Assembly: GCF_043951855.1 (NCBI RefSeq) | Contig: NZ_JBINJW010000001.1 | Location: forward strand, 496,001-560,000 | Length of the DNA stretch: 64,000 bases | Reading direction: 5' to 3' | Source: Proteiniclasticum sp043951855 | GTDB taxonomy: Bacteria; Bacillota; Clostridia; Clostridiales; Clostridiaceae | Shown here: positions 34,262-42,160 of the stretch, piece by piece | Position numbering within the stretch: the first letter of the stretch is position 1 | Layout of the letters: the number at the start of each line of letters is the position of its first letter | Position numbers and translations under genes: made by a program | Notes under the pieces: model-generated | Databases searched by the model: none | Seen by the model: the letters and a program-made list of their open reading frames with translations, nothing else | Told to the model about the DNA's origin: nothing

Positions 34262-34870
34262 ATGAAGATGAAAAAATCAATACTGATGCTTGTCTGTTTT
34301 ATTCTTTTCTTTTCAGGTTTCACGTTCCTGAAAGATCACAGGAAACGTCCTCCTTCGGAAGTGACCTATAAAACAGCCTATGAACATAACTACTTTGTCA
34401 TAAAAGATCAGATCCGCAGGAATTATTCCATCAGCAGTTCCCACATCAAAGTGCTTCAGACAGAGAAACAGGATCGCATCCGCTTTGTCCTCTTTTCCTT
34501 TATGGATGAGACGCATCACTACATCGGACAACTCACCTATCTTGATGAGAATCAGGAGAATCCAGAGAATCCTCGCATCCCTGAAGACACAGTGAAATCA
34601 CTGAAAATCCATTCCCTGAAAGACAAGAAGACACCCTTCAGGATGATGACCAGCATGATTACAGTGGATCAGATGGAGTACTGTTTCTATTATGGATGGA
34701 TCAATGACGAGAATGTCCAGAAAATCGAATTTGATTTCATCGATGCGCGTTTTGAGGTTCATCCTGATGGCCAGAAGTACTTCCATCTCTTGCGGAACAA
34801 AAACATGAAAATGAACAAGACCACTGCCTTTGACTCCAACTCTCTTGTGATTCAGGAATACACCTACTAA
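34262..34870 (+). CDS. Secreted or membrane-anchored protein of unknown function
   Basis: A 202-residue protein with a basic start and one hydrophobic segment at about 5-22 (signal anchor or signal peptide, no lipobox). The rest is mixed and hydrophilic with several aromatic and His residues; I recognise no domain. AGAGGAGG lies 7 bases before the ATG. A TATAAT at 34213-34218 may be its -10 box, without a good -35. The gene is monocistronic, ending at a strong terminator. Function unknown. Confidence 0.7.
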   Translation: MKMKKSILMLVCFILFFSGFTFLKDHRKRPPSEVTYKTAYEHNYFVIKDQIRRNYSISSSHIKVLQTEKQDRIRFVLFSFMDETHHYIGQLTYLDENQENPENPRIPEDTVKSLKIHSLKDKKTPFRMMTSMITVDQMEYCFYYGWINDENVQKIEFDFIDARFEVHPDGQKYFHLLRNKNMKMNKTTAFDSNSLVIQEYTY

Positions 34871-34899
34871 AGAACGCACAGTGCAGAATCTGGATATGA

Positions 34900-34941
34900 A
34901 AGTCCTGGAGCTTTTTCCCCCTATGCTCCAGGACTTCTTTT
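34900..34941 (+). terminator. Terminator after the unknown secreted-protein gene
   Basis: AAGTCCTGGAGC and GCTCCAGGACTT form a 12-bp stem with a 13-base loop, followed by CTTTTC. It overlaps the 3' end of the convergent YgbA-family gene. Confidence 0.78.
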
Positions 34942-35253
34942 CGCCTTTTCTTCCCTCTTCTTCTTCAGTACCGCCATTCCATGTGAAATCGTAGTTGCAG
35001 GATGCTTCAGAAAATATCTTCTGCTGCTGTATCTCATGACATCTCGTATCTTTTCCCGGTGGATATCATCATAGCAGTGGATTCTGCAGACACTGCAGAA
35101 AACTTTCCCCTCTTCATGAGGACAGGACAGGGATCTCTTTTCCGCATAGGAAAAAAGCGCATCGCAGTCCATGCAGGGCTTCCTGTGGTTCATTCCAGTA
35201 CAGTAGATCTCGATCATGTCTTTTACTATTCCAATTTCACTTTTCGTCTTCAA
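34921..35253 (-). CDS. YgbA-family (nitrous-oxide-stimulated promoter) protein
   Basis: A 110-residue Cys-rich protein. IEIYCTGMNH, CMDCDALFSYAEKR, CPHEEGKVFCSVCRIHCYDDIHREKIRDVMRYSSRRYFLKHPATTISH are the family's conserved blocks, with seven Cys that suggest Zn or Fe binding. In enteric bacteria ygbA responds to nitric oxide through NsrR and supports growth under nitrosative stress. It lies 43 bases downstream of a GNAT gene on the same strand. The basic C-terminus after residue 90 is variable in the family. Confidence 0.82.
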   Translation of the reverse strand: MKTKSEIGIVKDMIEIYCTGMNHRKPCMDCDALFSYAEKRSLSCPHEEGKVFCSVCRIHCYDDIHREKIRDVMRYSSRRYFLKHPATTISHGMAVLKKKREEKAKRSPGA

Positions 35254-35296
35254 CTACTCCACTCCCTCATAGGAAAACGCCGATGTTTCTTCTCCG

Positions 35297-35845
35297 CTAT
35301 CTGCTCAGAAAACCGGACACACTGCACAGCCAGATCATATGATCGCTGCCGGTGCCCCAGTAATCCTTCACAATCATGTAAGGCTCGCCGAACTTTCTGA
35401 CCCACCTCTTCTGCGCTCTTTTATAGCCGCTGTCCAGAGAGAATTTCTCGATTCCTCTTCTATGAAGCTCATGAATCATGGCATGGATGAGCTGGGACCC
35501 GATGCCCTGACTCTGCAGCTCCGGCAGTATAAGAAGACTGCCCAGCTCTCCGACACCTTCCAGTGCGCCACCTGTACACTCCCTGATGATTTCTCCGCAG
35601 GGTCCGAAGGAAATGGTTCCGATGATTCTGCCATTTAATCTGGCCACGAGAAAGAATACTTCTCCTTCTTCTTCCACGGCCTCTTTCAGCATCTTCTTCT
35701 TGTGGAGGATCTCACCTGAAATCTCATCTTCCAGATGTCCGAGTCCTTCTTTCTGAAATGCATCTCTTACCACTGTTTCAAAGACCCAATTCGTTCCATC
35801 CAGATCTTCCGGTCCGGGCTTTACAATATGCACGCTGTTATTCAT
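35297..35845 (-). CDS. GNAT acetyltransferase
   Basis: A 182-residue N-acetyltransferase. The acetyl-CoA site is the LLILPELQSQGIGSQLIHAMIHELHRRG segment at about 105-132 and the C-terminal YKRAQKRWVRKFGEPYMIVKDYWG segment matches a family that acts on small amines. I start at 35845, with GGAGGAG upstream. It probably heads a two-gene transcript with the YgbA-type gene. Substrate unknown. Confidence 0.8.
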   Translation of the reverse strand: MNNSVHIVKPGPEDLDGTNWVFETVVRDAFQKEGLGHLEDEISGEILHKKKMLKEAVEEEGEVFFLVARLNGRIIGTISFGPCGEIIRECTGGALEGVGELGSLLILPELQSQGIGSQLIHAMIHELHRRGIEKFSLDSGYKRAQKRWVRKFGEPYMIVKDYWGTGSDHMIWLCSVSGFLSR

Positions 35846-36027
35846 TCCCTTCTCCTCCTGCAAATGTGACTGTCATTTTCTTCTATTTTATCATTAATTA
35901 TTTTCTAATTATTTTCGAAAGCCTCTAAAACAGTCATTTCCTTGCTGAATCAGCAGAAATATTGTAGAATTGTTCTAGCTTTGCAGAAAAATGTGATGCG
36001 TATAATGAGATACAGGGAGAACGGAAA

Positions 36028-36852
36028 ATGGAATTGATCATCATAGGATTTGTCATCTGGTATTTCTACAGCAAATACTTCAAGCAGCCTTCAGGAAATC
36101 AAGTGAATTGCCCCTACTGCAGAAAAAGGCTTCATCTCAATGGACCGGGTTCCTATAACTGCCATCACTGCAGAAATATGTTTCACTACAAGAGTGATGG
36201 ACAGGTACTAAGAGGAGAAGAATCCATAAATGAAGGACTGTCCATGCTGGCTGTTCTTTACGCGAAACTGGCGAAAGCCGATGGAATGGTCACAGAAAAT
36301 GAGATTCATGCCATAGACCACATATTGAAGATTGAACTCGAAATGAACAGTGTTCAGAGGAAGGAATTCATAAGCATATTCAACCAAAGCAAGGAAATGC
36401 ATCATGACCTGAAAAAGGTCGCTGGAGATTTATGCTCGTTCTACAACGACCACATCGATGTCCTGGAATTCATCATTCATTCTCTTTTCACCATCAGTGC
36501 CCTTGATGGAGGACGTAAGGTTTCCGAAGAAGAGATTCTGAAAGATGCAGTCCATGCATTTTATCCCAGAACCGGAAAAACTTATGAGCAATACCACCAT
36601 GGAGCTTCCACTTCCCACGCATCCTCTCAAACAGCTCCTATTCCAGAAAGACTCTATGAGGTGCTGGAATGTGATCCGGAAGATACTGATCAGGTGGTGA
36701 AGCAGTCCTATCGAAGACTGATTCAGAAATACCATCCGGATAAGTATCAGTCCAAGGACCTGCCTGAAGACATGGTCGAGTACGGTTCTAGAAGGTTCAT
36801 GGAAATTCAGGAAGCCTACAAGGAAATCAGAAAGCAGCGGAACTTCGTCTAG
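36028..36852 (+). CDS. Membrane-anchored zinc-ribbon/TerB/DnaJ protein (DjlA-like)
   Basis: A 274-residue co-chaperone-like protein. Residues 2-14 form a short N-terminal hydrophobic anchor. A zinc ribbon follows (CPYCRKRLHLNGPGSYNCHHC, Cys pairs at about 28-31 and 46-49). A TerB-like helical domain spans about 70-180 (LSMLAVLYAKLAKADGMVTENEIHAIDHIL), and a J domain about 210-274 with the HPD motif in KYHPDKY. This recalls DjlA, which has TM, TerB and J domains, but the zinc ribbon between anchor and TerB is extra. It would recruit DnaK to the membrane. Monocistronic with its own terminator. Confidence 0.85.
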   Translation: MELIIIGFVIWYFYSKYFKQPSGNQVNCPYCRKRLHLNGPGSYNCHHCRNMFHYKSDGQVLRGEESINEGLSMLAVLYAKLAKADGMVTENEIHAIDHILKIELEMNSVQRKEFISIFNQSKEMHHDLKKVAGDLCSFYNDHIDVLEFIIHSLFTISALDGGRKVSEEEILKDAVHAFYPRTGKTYEQYHHGASTSHASSQTAPIPERLYEVLECDPEDTDQVVKQSYRRLIQKYHPDKYQSKDLPEDMVEYGSRRFMEIQEAYKEIRKQRNFV

Positions 36853-36930
36853 GAGCCCGGCCATCTGATTGCAGCAGAAGAAGGAAACAGGTCCCCTGTT
36901 CCATGACGCATAGCCAGCGTATGAAAAAAG

Positions 36931-36975
36931 AAACTCCACGTTTCTGACTGAAAATCAGGAACGTGGAGTTTTTCT
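36931..36975. terminator. Bidirectional terminator
   Basis: A 17-bp stem (AAACTCCACGTTTCTGA with one G-U pair) and a loop of about 7 bases, followed by TTTTTCTG. It separates the DnaJ-type gene from the convergent iron operon and can serve both. Confidence 0.78.
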
Positions 36976-36994
36976 GTCTTTTACACGCAGTTAT

Positions 36995-37186
36995 TCACTT
37001 CTTGAGAAGACTGATGTCGCTCCTTCCTAAAAGCTCTGGATCCACTTCACAGCTTACCTGCGAACAGACTTTACTCTGAGGACACCCAGAGCATTTCACT
37101 CCGTTTTTCCTGTCCTTCAGAATTTTCATTACTGCAGCTGCAAGAATCATACCGATGACAAGTAATACAATCAGATTTTCCATCAT
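36995..37186 (-). CDS. FeoB-associated Cys-rich membrane protein
   Basis: A 63-residue protein with one membrane segment (about 5-21) and a cytoplasmic tail holding CSGCPQSKVCSQVSC, the pattern of FeoB-associated small proteins that take the place of FeoC in Firmicutes. It is immediately downstream of feoB (one base after its stop). Two adjacent ATGs, at 37186 and 37183, could be the start. It probably helps Fe2+ transfer or FeoB stability. Confidence 0.85.
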   Translation of the reverse strand: MMENLIVLLVIGMILAAAVMKILKDRKNGVKCSGCPQSKVCSQVSCEVDPELLGRSDISLLKK

Positions 37187-37187
37187 A

Positions 37188-39179
37188 TCACGCAGTCTCC
37201 TTCAGTTTTTTCGAATCAGAACTTTCTCTTCCATACATGAGATACATCACCACGCCGATCATGAGGGTAACGGCTAGAAGTCCAGGCAGGAACCCCTCCC
37301 CAGCTGCACCGGTGGTCAGGAGAGTTCCGATCTGATATACAAAGAATGCCACGGTATACCCCATACCCAGCTGGAATCCGATGCCAGCCCACAGCCACTT
37401 CCTGCTCTCCATTTCCGCATTCATTGCACCGATGGCAGCAAAGCATGGCGGCGTGAAGAGATTGAACATGAGATAGGCAAGGGCGCTGACGGAGGTCAGA
37501 CCCATGATTTCCGCAATGGTGCCGGCTCCGGATACAAGCACAAGTTCTTCCGTATTGATGAAATTCGTGATGCTGTAGACCACAGCCAGCGTACCTACAA
37601 CATTTTCCTTGGCGATGAAACCAGTCACTGCAGCTGCCGCCAGCTGCCAGGTCCCGAATCCCAGTGGAATCAGTATGATGGCAAAGGGATGGGAGATCCC
37701 TGCAAGAATACTGCTTGCTTCCATGCCCTCTTCCACCAGCGTGAGATTCCAGGTGAAGCTCTGCATGATGTGGATGATGGCGTTGCACAGAAGAATAATG
37801 GTCGCCGCTTTGATGATAAAGGCCTTCCCTCTGGAAAGCATGGATACAATTGCTCTTTTCACACTAGGTACACGATATTCTGGAAGCTCCATGATGAAAT
37901 AGGAAGCTCTTCCGCTGTCTCTGGTTATTCTTTTTACAATGAGGGCACCTACTATGATAATCCCTATGGCCACAAAGTACATGGATGTTCCGACCCATGC
38001 GGAATTTCCGAAAAACACACCGGAAAACAAAGCGATGACGGGGAGCTTCGCTCCGCAGGGCATGAACGGCGTCAGCATCGCTGTGGTTCTTCTCTGGCGC
38101 TCATCTCGTATGGTTCTTGTAGCCATGATTCCTGGTATGGCACAACCGGTACCAATGACCATGGGAATGATGGACTTTCCTGAAAGCCCCACTTTCTTGA
38201 GGTAACGATCCATGACCACAGCAACTCTTGCCATATATCCGCAGTCTTCAAGCAGTGCAAGAAGGAAAAACAGAACCATGATCAGAGGAAGGAATCCTAC
38301 CACAGCACCTACCCCTCCGATGATTCCATCCAGAAGCAGTGTGCTGAGCAGTGGTGAAACGGAATCCCCCAGCATGCCTTCCACCGCCGCATAAAGTCCA
38401 TCGATCCAGCCAACAAAGATATCTGCCAGCATGGGGCCGAGGGTGCTCTGGGATAATGAAAACACCGCATACATTACAACGGCGAATAGGGGAATTCCCC
38501 AGTATTTATGCGCAATGATTCTGTCTATGGCATCGGATCTGTTTTGCCTGCTGCTCTCCACTTCACGGGTCTCCACTTCTTGAAGCAGGGACTCCACATA
38601 CTGAAATCTTCTCTTCTCCAGAGATTCTCCCGTCTCCTTGCTCTCAGGACTCTCATCGATCCACGATGCTTTCTGCACCTTTCCCTTCACTTCTGCCGCA
38701 GCCGAAAGAAGATCCTTTAACCCTTTATTCTGTGTGGAAGAAGTTCGTACCACAGGACACTTCAGCTTCTCACTCAGTTTCTCTATGTTGATGTGAATCC
38801 CTTTCTTATCCAGTAGATCACTTTTATTCAGCGCAATGACCACCGGAATTCCGATTTCAATCAGCTGCGTCGAGAACAGAAGCCCTCTGCTGAGATTTGT
38901 GGTATCCACAATGTTGATGATCACATCCGGATGTTCCTCCACCACGAAACTTCTGGTGATGCTTTCTTCCGAATTGAACGGTGAAATAGAATAAGCTCCC
39001 GGCAGATCTACCACGCGTATGTTCTCATTGATGTCTTTCGAGAGACCTTTTTTCACATCTCCCTCTTTTTTGGCCACCGTTACACCAGGCCAGTTTCCCA
39101 CGTGTTCGATCTTACCTGTGATGGCATTGAATAATGTGGTCTTACCACTGTTCGGATTTCCCGCTAGTGCGATTCTCAT
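37188..39179 (-). CDS. feoB: Ferrous iron transporter FeoB
   Basis: A 663-residue GTP-dependent Fe2+ importer. The N-terminal G domain has GNPNSGKT at 7-14, DLPGAYSI near 56 and NKSD near 115. The membrane part begins near 230, with the conserved GTGCAIPGIMATR near 345 and TPFMPCGAKLPVIALF near 372 (Cys of the proposed gate). I start at 39179, with AAGGGGG 6 bases before the ATG; an upstream in-frame start adds six residues without a site. It follows feoA by 84 bases, in which a palindrome lies. Full length for the bacterial family without a C-terminal fusion. Confidence 0.93.
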   Translation of the reverse strand: MRIALAGNPNSGKTTLFNAITGKIEHVGNWPGVTVAKKEGDVKKGLSKDINENIRVVDLPGAYSISPFNSEESITRSFVVEEHPDVIINIVDTTNLSRGLLFSTQLIEIGIPVVIALNKSDLLDKKGIHINIEKLSEKLKCPVVRTSSTQNKGLKDLLSAAAEVKGKVQKASWIDESPESKETGESLEKRRFQYVESLLQEVETREVESSRQNRSDAIDRIIAHKYWGIPLFAVVMYAVFSLSQSTLGPMLADIFVGWIDGLYAAVEGMLGDSVSPLLSTLLLDGIIGGVGAVVGFLPLIMVLFFLLALLEDCGYMARVAVVMDRYLKKVGLSGKSIIPMVIGTGCAIPGIMATRTIRDERQRRTTAMLTPFMPCGAKLPVIALFSGVFFGNSAWVGTSMYFVAIGIIIVGALIVKRITRDSGRASYFIMELPEYRVPSVKRAIVSMLSRGKAFIIKAATIILLCNAIIHIMQSFTWNLTLVEEGMEASSILAGISHPFAIILIPLGFGTWQLAAAAVTGFIAKENVVGTLAVVYSITNFINTEELVLVSGAGTIAEIMGLTSVSALAYLMFNLFTPPCFAAIGAMNAEMESRKWLWAGIGFQLGMGYTVAFFVYQIGTLLTTGAAGEGFLPGLLAVTLMIGVVMYLMYGRESSDSKKLKETA

Positions 39180-39216
39180 AATATCCCCCTTGCACATTGA
39201 TGCATATAATATATTA

Positions 39217-39236
39217 AAGTTAGTTAAGACTAACTT
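39217..39236. promoter_or_regulatory. Palindrome between feoA and feoB, candidate DtxR-family box
   Basis: AAGTTAGT and ACTAACTT flank TTAAG-type sequence (20 bp in all). The 16-bp core GTTAGTTA-AGACTAAC resembles the palindrome upstream of the dtxR-like gene. TA-rich sequence with -10-like elements follows toward feoB, so it may regulate an internal feoB promoter. Confidence 0.6.
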
Positions 39237-39263
39237 CTGACCGAAAATAAAGGCATTTTCTCC

Positions 39264-39548
39264 TCATAAGAGGATCGACTTTGCCAGTTCCTGATCAATA
39301 CTGTACCTGGCTCCCTTGATATGAACAACATAGTTGTCCGCAAGGCGCGAAATGAGCGTGATTTCCTCACCTTCATAACACCCCAGTGTGAAAAGAAATT
39401 TCTGCATTTCTTCATCCTCTGTTCTGATTCCTCTGATTACAGAAGTTTCATTGACCTTGGATGTGCTAAGGTTCTTTTCCTCTGCTGAAGTATTATCTAC
39501 GGATCGGCTTCTGGCCTTGAAAAGTCTGTTAACAAAAGTGAATTCCAT
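39264..39548 (-). CDS. feoA: FeoA-domain protein
   Basis: A 94-residue protein whose C-terminal part (about 33-94) is an SH3-like FeoA domain: NETSVIRGIRTEDEEMQKFLFTLGCYEGEEITLISRLADNYVVHIKGARYSIDQELAKSILL. The first 30 residues are polar and variable, longer than in minimal FeoA (about 75 residues). It supports FeoB activity at the membrane. It lies between the dtxR-like gene (20 bases upstream) and feoB, in one operon. Confidence 0.87.
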   Translation of the reverse strand: MEFTFVNRLFKARSRSVDNTSAEEKNLSTSKVNETSVIRGIRTEDEEMQKFLFTLGCYEGEEITLISRLADNYVVHIKGARYSIDQELAKSILL

Positions 39549-39568
39549 TTTCTTCCTCCTAATGCTGC

Positions 39569-39949
39569 TTACGACTTCTTCTCCTGCTCATTGAGATAGG
39601 TTCTGATTCCTTCCAGCATTTCATCTGATATGACATGTTCCATCCGGCACGCATTTCTGGATGCCTCTTCCCGGCTTAAACCTAGGGAACGCTGAAGATA
39701 GGTGATGATCAGCCTTCTTTTATGGACCACCTTTTCCGCAGCCTGTCTGCCCAGATCCGTCAAGGTGATGTGACCATACAGCTCCTTATCGATGTATCCT
39801 TCCTCCAGAAGCTGCTTCATGGCTTTGCTGACACTGGGCTTCGTGACCCCTAATATGTCGGCAATCTCCACCACCTTGGCGGATTCATTTTCCTCTTCCA
39901 GAAGCATGATGGTGGCCAGATACATTTCTGTAGATTCCGTAAGTTTCAT
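39569..39949 (-). CDS. DtxR/MntR-family metal-dependent regulator
   Basis: A 126-residue regulator. The winged helix is at about 1-62 (TEMYLATIMLLEEENESAKVVEIADILGVTKPSVSKAMKQL) and the dimerisation/metal region follows, with ACRMEHVISDEMLEGI near 102-116 (His, Glu and Cys as metal ligands). There is no SH3-like third domain, as in MntR and short IdeR types. I start at 39949, with GGAGAGGG 6 bases before the ATG; a longer frame would include the operator and promoter. First gene of the feo operon, so it most likely senses Fe2+, though Mn2+ is possible. Confidence 0.86.
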   Translation of the reverse strand: MKLTESTEMYLATIMLLEEENESAKVVEIADILGVTKPSVSKAMKQLLEEGYIDKELYGHITLTDLGRQAAEKVVHKRRLIITYLQRSLGLSREEASRNACRMEHVISDEMLEGIRTYLNEQEKKS

Positions 39950-39984
39950 CTTGATCCCTCTCCTGATTTCATTCAAACATAAAA

Positions 39985-40000
39985 GTTTGCTTAAGCTAAC
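39985..40000. promoter_or_regulatory. DtxR-family operator at the dtxR-feo promoter
   Basis: A 16-bp near-palindrome, GTTTGCTT-AAGCTAAC (one mismatch), 7 bases downstream of the -10 box. It matches the feoA-feoB intergenic palindrome in length and half-site (CTAAC). Confidence 0.65.
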
Positions 40001-40006
40001 ACTATC

Positions 40007-40035
40007 AGTGTAAACTTTCGTTATATTCTTGTCAA
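40007..40035 (-). promoter_or_regulatory. dtxR-feo operon promoter
   Basis: TTGACA (40035-40030) and TACACT (40012-40007) on the minus strand with a 17-base spacer. The operator palindrome lies right after it. Confidence 0.72.
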
Positions 40036-40206
40036 CAGAAATCATCTTTGTCTTTTTTTATTTCAGAGTAATCTAATCAGATTTCCGGTGTATTTCATAC
40101 TATCTTATTCAAAAATTGCTGACTTATTGATGATCTGATGCTGAATCAGGTCAAATTAAATGAAACTGAAATCCGAAAAACGGAATTTCCTGAATGTGAA
40201 CTATTA

Positions 40207-40244
40207 AAAACTCAGCGTGAGCAGCACTGCTGACGCTGAGTTTT
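40207..40244 (-). terminator. Terminator of the GNAT gene at 40292-40807
   Basis: AAAACTCAGCGT and ACGCTGAGTTTT, a 12-bp stem with inner GCAG/CTGC pairing; the minus-strand product ends TTTTTAATAG. Confidence 0.75.
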
Positions 40245-40291
40245 AAGCTAGATTCAATAACCGATTCTCATGCAATGTTACAGCCGAATGC

Positions 40292-40807
40292 TCAGGTCTC
40301 ATCATCTGGAGCCTGCTGATCGCTGTTCTTTGATTTCAGTTCTTTTTCCATTCGAATGGCTCGAGGGCTGAAGCCGAATTTTTCATAAAGGCTTATGGCT
40401 TCTTTGCTGAACAAGTGCACAGCAAGTTCAATCCTGGAAGCACCGTTTCTCATGGCATAATCTTCGATGTAGTCAAGAAGCCTGGTCGCAATACCCTGAC
40501 GTCTGTATTCTTCGGATACTGCGAAGTCATGGATATATGCATATTGTCTTACTACCATCATGGGTAGACTTACCATCATGCATTCCAGAAATCCGTATGC
40601 TACGATTTCATCATCTATGATTGCCACAAGAATCACCTTCTGATCATTCTTGAAGAAACTTTTCAGAAATCTCTCTGTATATAATGTTTCACTCTCTTTG
40701 TACACATCAGGGCGCTCTTCCACGTAGAGTCTATGTGCTTCTTTCTTGATCTTCAGAATATTGTTCAGGTCCTCCCAGACTGCTTTTCGTATGCTGAAAT
40801 TCTCCAT
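40292..40807 (-). CDS. GNAT acetyltransferase
   Basis: A 171-residue N-acetyltransferase. FSIRKAVWEDLNNILKIKKEAHRLY opens the fold; the acetyl-CoA loop is VSEEYRRQGIATRLLDYIEDYA near 97-118; ELAVHLFSKEAISLYEKFGFSPRAIRMEKEL near 128 is the C-terminal part. I start at 40807, with AAGGGG 6 bases upstream. Single gene with its own terminator. Substrate unknown. Confidence 0.82.
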   Translation of the reverse strand: MENFSIRKAVWEDLNNILKIKKEAHRLYVEERPDVYKESETLYTERFLKSFFKNDQKVILVAIIDDEIVAYGFLECMMVSLPMMVVRQYAYIHDFAVSEEYRRQGIATRLLDYIEDYAMRNGASRIELAVHLFSKEAISLYEKFGFSPRAIRMEKELKSKNSDQQAPDDET

Positions 40808-41042
40808 ATTTTTCCCCTTCTTCAAATTCCACAGTTTCGTCCTTACCAGGTCTCTATACCGATTTAAGCATAGAAATATGTTTAAAGTGTGCCTTTACAA
40901 TTCAGCAGGAGCAGATTCACAGGAGGGTGTCTACCCTGCACCGCTTATGCAATACGCTCTGCAGGAATCAGCCCTACGCAAAACATGACGAGAGATTCTC
41001 ATCGAATTCCCTCGTCACGTCTCCATTGTCCTATTTCAGATT

Positions 41043-41465
41043 TTAATGGTCATGCTCTTCTTCTGCAGCCATGCCTTCGGCTCTGGTCTTATGCACGGTT
41101 CCATGCGGATGTTCTGCTGGCGCATAGATGGAATAGACCTTAAGCGGTTTATCCCCTTCATTTGTAAGATTATGCCATTTACCCGCTGGCACCATGATGG
41201 CATCATCATCTTCTGCATGTTTCTCGAAATCCAGATTGTCTTCGCTGTCTCCCATCTGAACCAGACCTTTTCCTTCTTCGATTCTCAGAAACTGATCTAT
41301 GTCATGATGGACTTCCAGCCCGATATCTTCACCGACTTCAATACTCATCAGGGTTACCTGAAGGTTCTTCCCAGTCCATAAGGCCGTTCTGTAATTCTTA
41401 TTGTCCTTAGTCGCATCCTCGATGTTGATCACTAGTGGATTTGCACCATAGTCTTTTAATTCCAT
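41043..41465 (-). CDS. Cupin-domain protein with His-rich metal site
   Basis: A 140-residue single-domain cupin. Motif 1, GLEVHHDIDQFLRIEEGKGLVQMG (about 49-72), keeps two His, a Gln/Asp and a Glu; motif 2, MVPAGKWHNLTNEGDKPLKVYSIYAP (about 92-117), keeps the third His. So a metal centre is likely. The tail ends EEEHDH. I start at 41465, where AAGGAGG lies 7 bases before the ATG. A promoter candidate (TTCGGT, 17 bases, TATAAT) lies at 41697-41669 on the minus strand. A TATACCCCCC element is just upstream of it, as near the persulfide reductase gene. Function unknown. Confidence 0.8.
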   Translation of the reverse strand: MELKDYGANPLVINIEDATKDNKNYRTALWTGKNLQVTLMSIEVGEDIGLEVHHDIDQFLRIEEGKGLVQMGDSEDNLDFEKHAEDDDAIMVPAGKWHNLTNEGDKPLKVYSIYAPAEHPHGTVHKTRAEGMAAEEEHDH

Positions 41466-42160
41466 AAAATTTCCTCCTTGCGTTCTGTACTTATCATTCA
41501 TCCGGTCTGACGCTTCCTGCATAAACCATCCTAATCATAGTCTTCTTCTGTTTCCTGAAACACTGGTTTCAGAGATGTGATGAGATGTATCTGTTCCAGG
41601 ATTCTCATGAATCTTCGTTCTTTTTTTATCTTGTATCTAGAACATTGCTTCATCATTAACATATACTCATTATAACACAATATCAGCATAAACCGAAGGA
41701 TACAGCAGGGGGGTATAAGCCAGTGATAGATCTATTCATCGCAGGATCTTCTTCTGTAGCCCACTCTTTTTGAAGCCCTTATTATACTAGATTACAGCCA
41801 TTTTACATGTCTGCTTCTCCTCCGCATTTTCTCTTGTGAGGACAAGAGTTGTACAATGTTCATATAGATTAATTTTCTATAAACATTCTTTGCTGACGCT
41901 GTAAACATCAGGTCTGCAGTCATACTGAAATACCCCCTGACGAACGATTTGGAAGTTCGGTCAAAAAAGAGGTCCTGTTTCAGCTGTGATCTTCAGGTTC
42001 TATAAAGAACAATGGTGATTTTCCATTCCAGGTGCTCACAATCAGCCGGAGCTCCTATAGAAGAAACAGCACAATGAACGCACTGAGGTGGCAGAAGCAA
42101 TACTGAAAGTCGTTTATCAGGCAGTTACATCCCTCTTCTAAGTTCTATTCACTTAGCGGT
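41466..42160. other. 695-base region without an intact gene
   Basis: It holds the leader and promoter of the cupin gene (about 41669-41697) and a TATACCCCCC element at 41708-41717 on the minus strand. A second ATACCCCCT lies at 41930-41938 on the plus strand. From about 42000 to 42137 the plus strand has short protein-like frames broken by stops, including an open stretch that ends in KVVYQAVTSLF and a stop. This may be a decayed gene end, possibly of a transposase, but I cannot identify it. Confidence 0.4.

Noticed and set aside
40985..41020. Hairpin GACGAG/CTCGTC after the cupin gene as terminator
   Set aside because: Short stem, long loop and no T-run in either direction.
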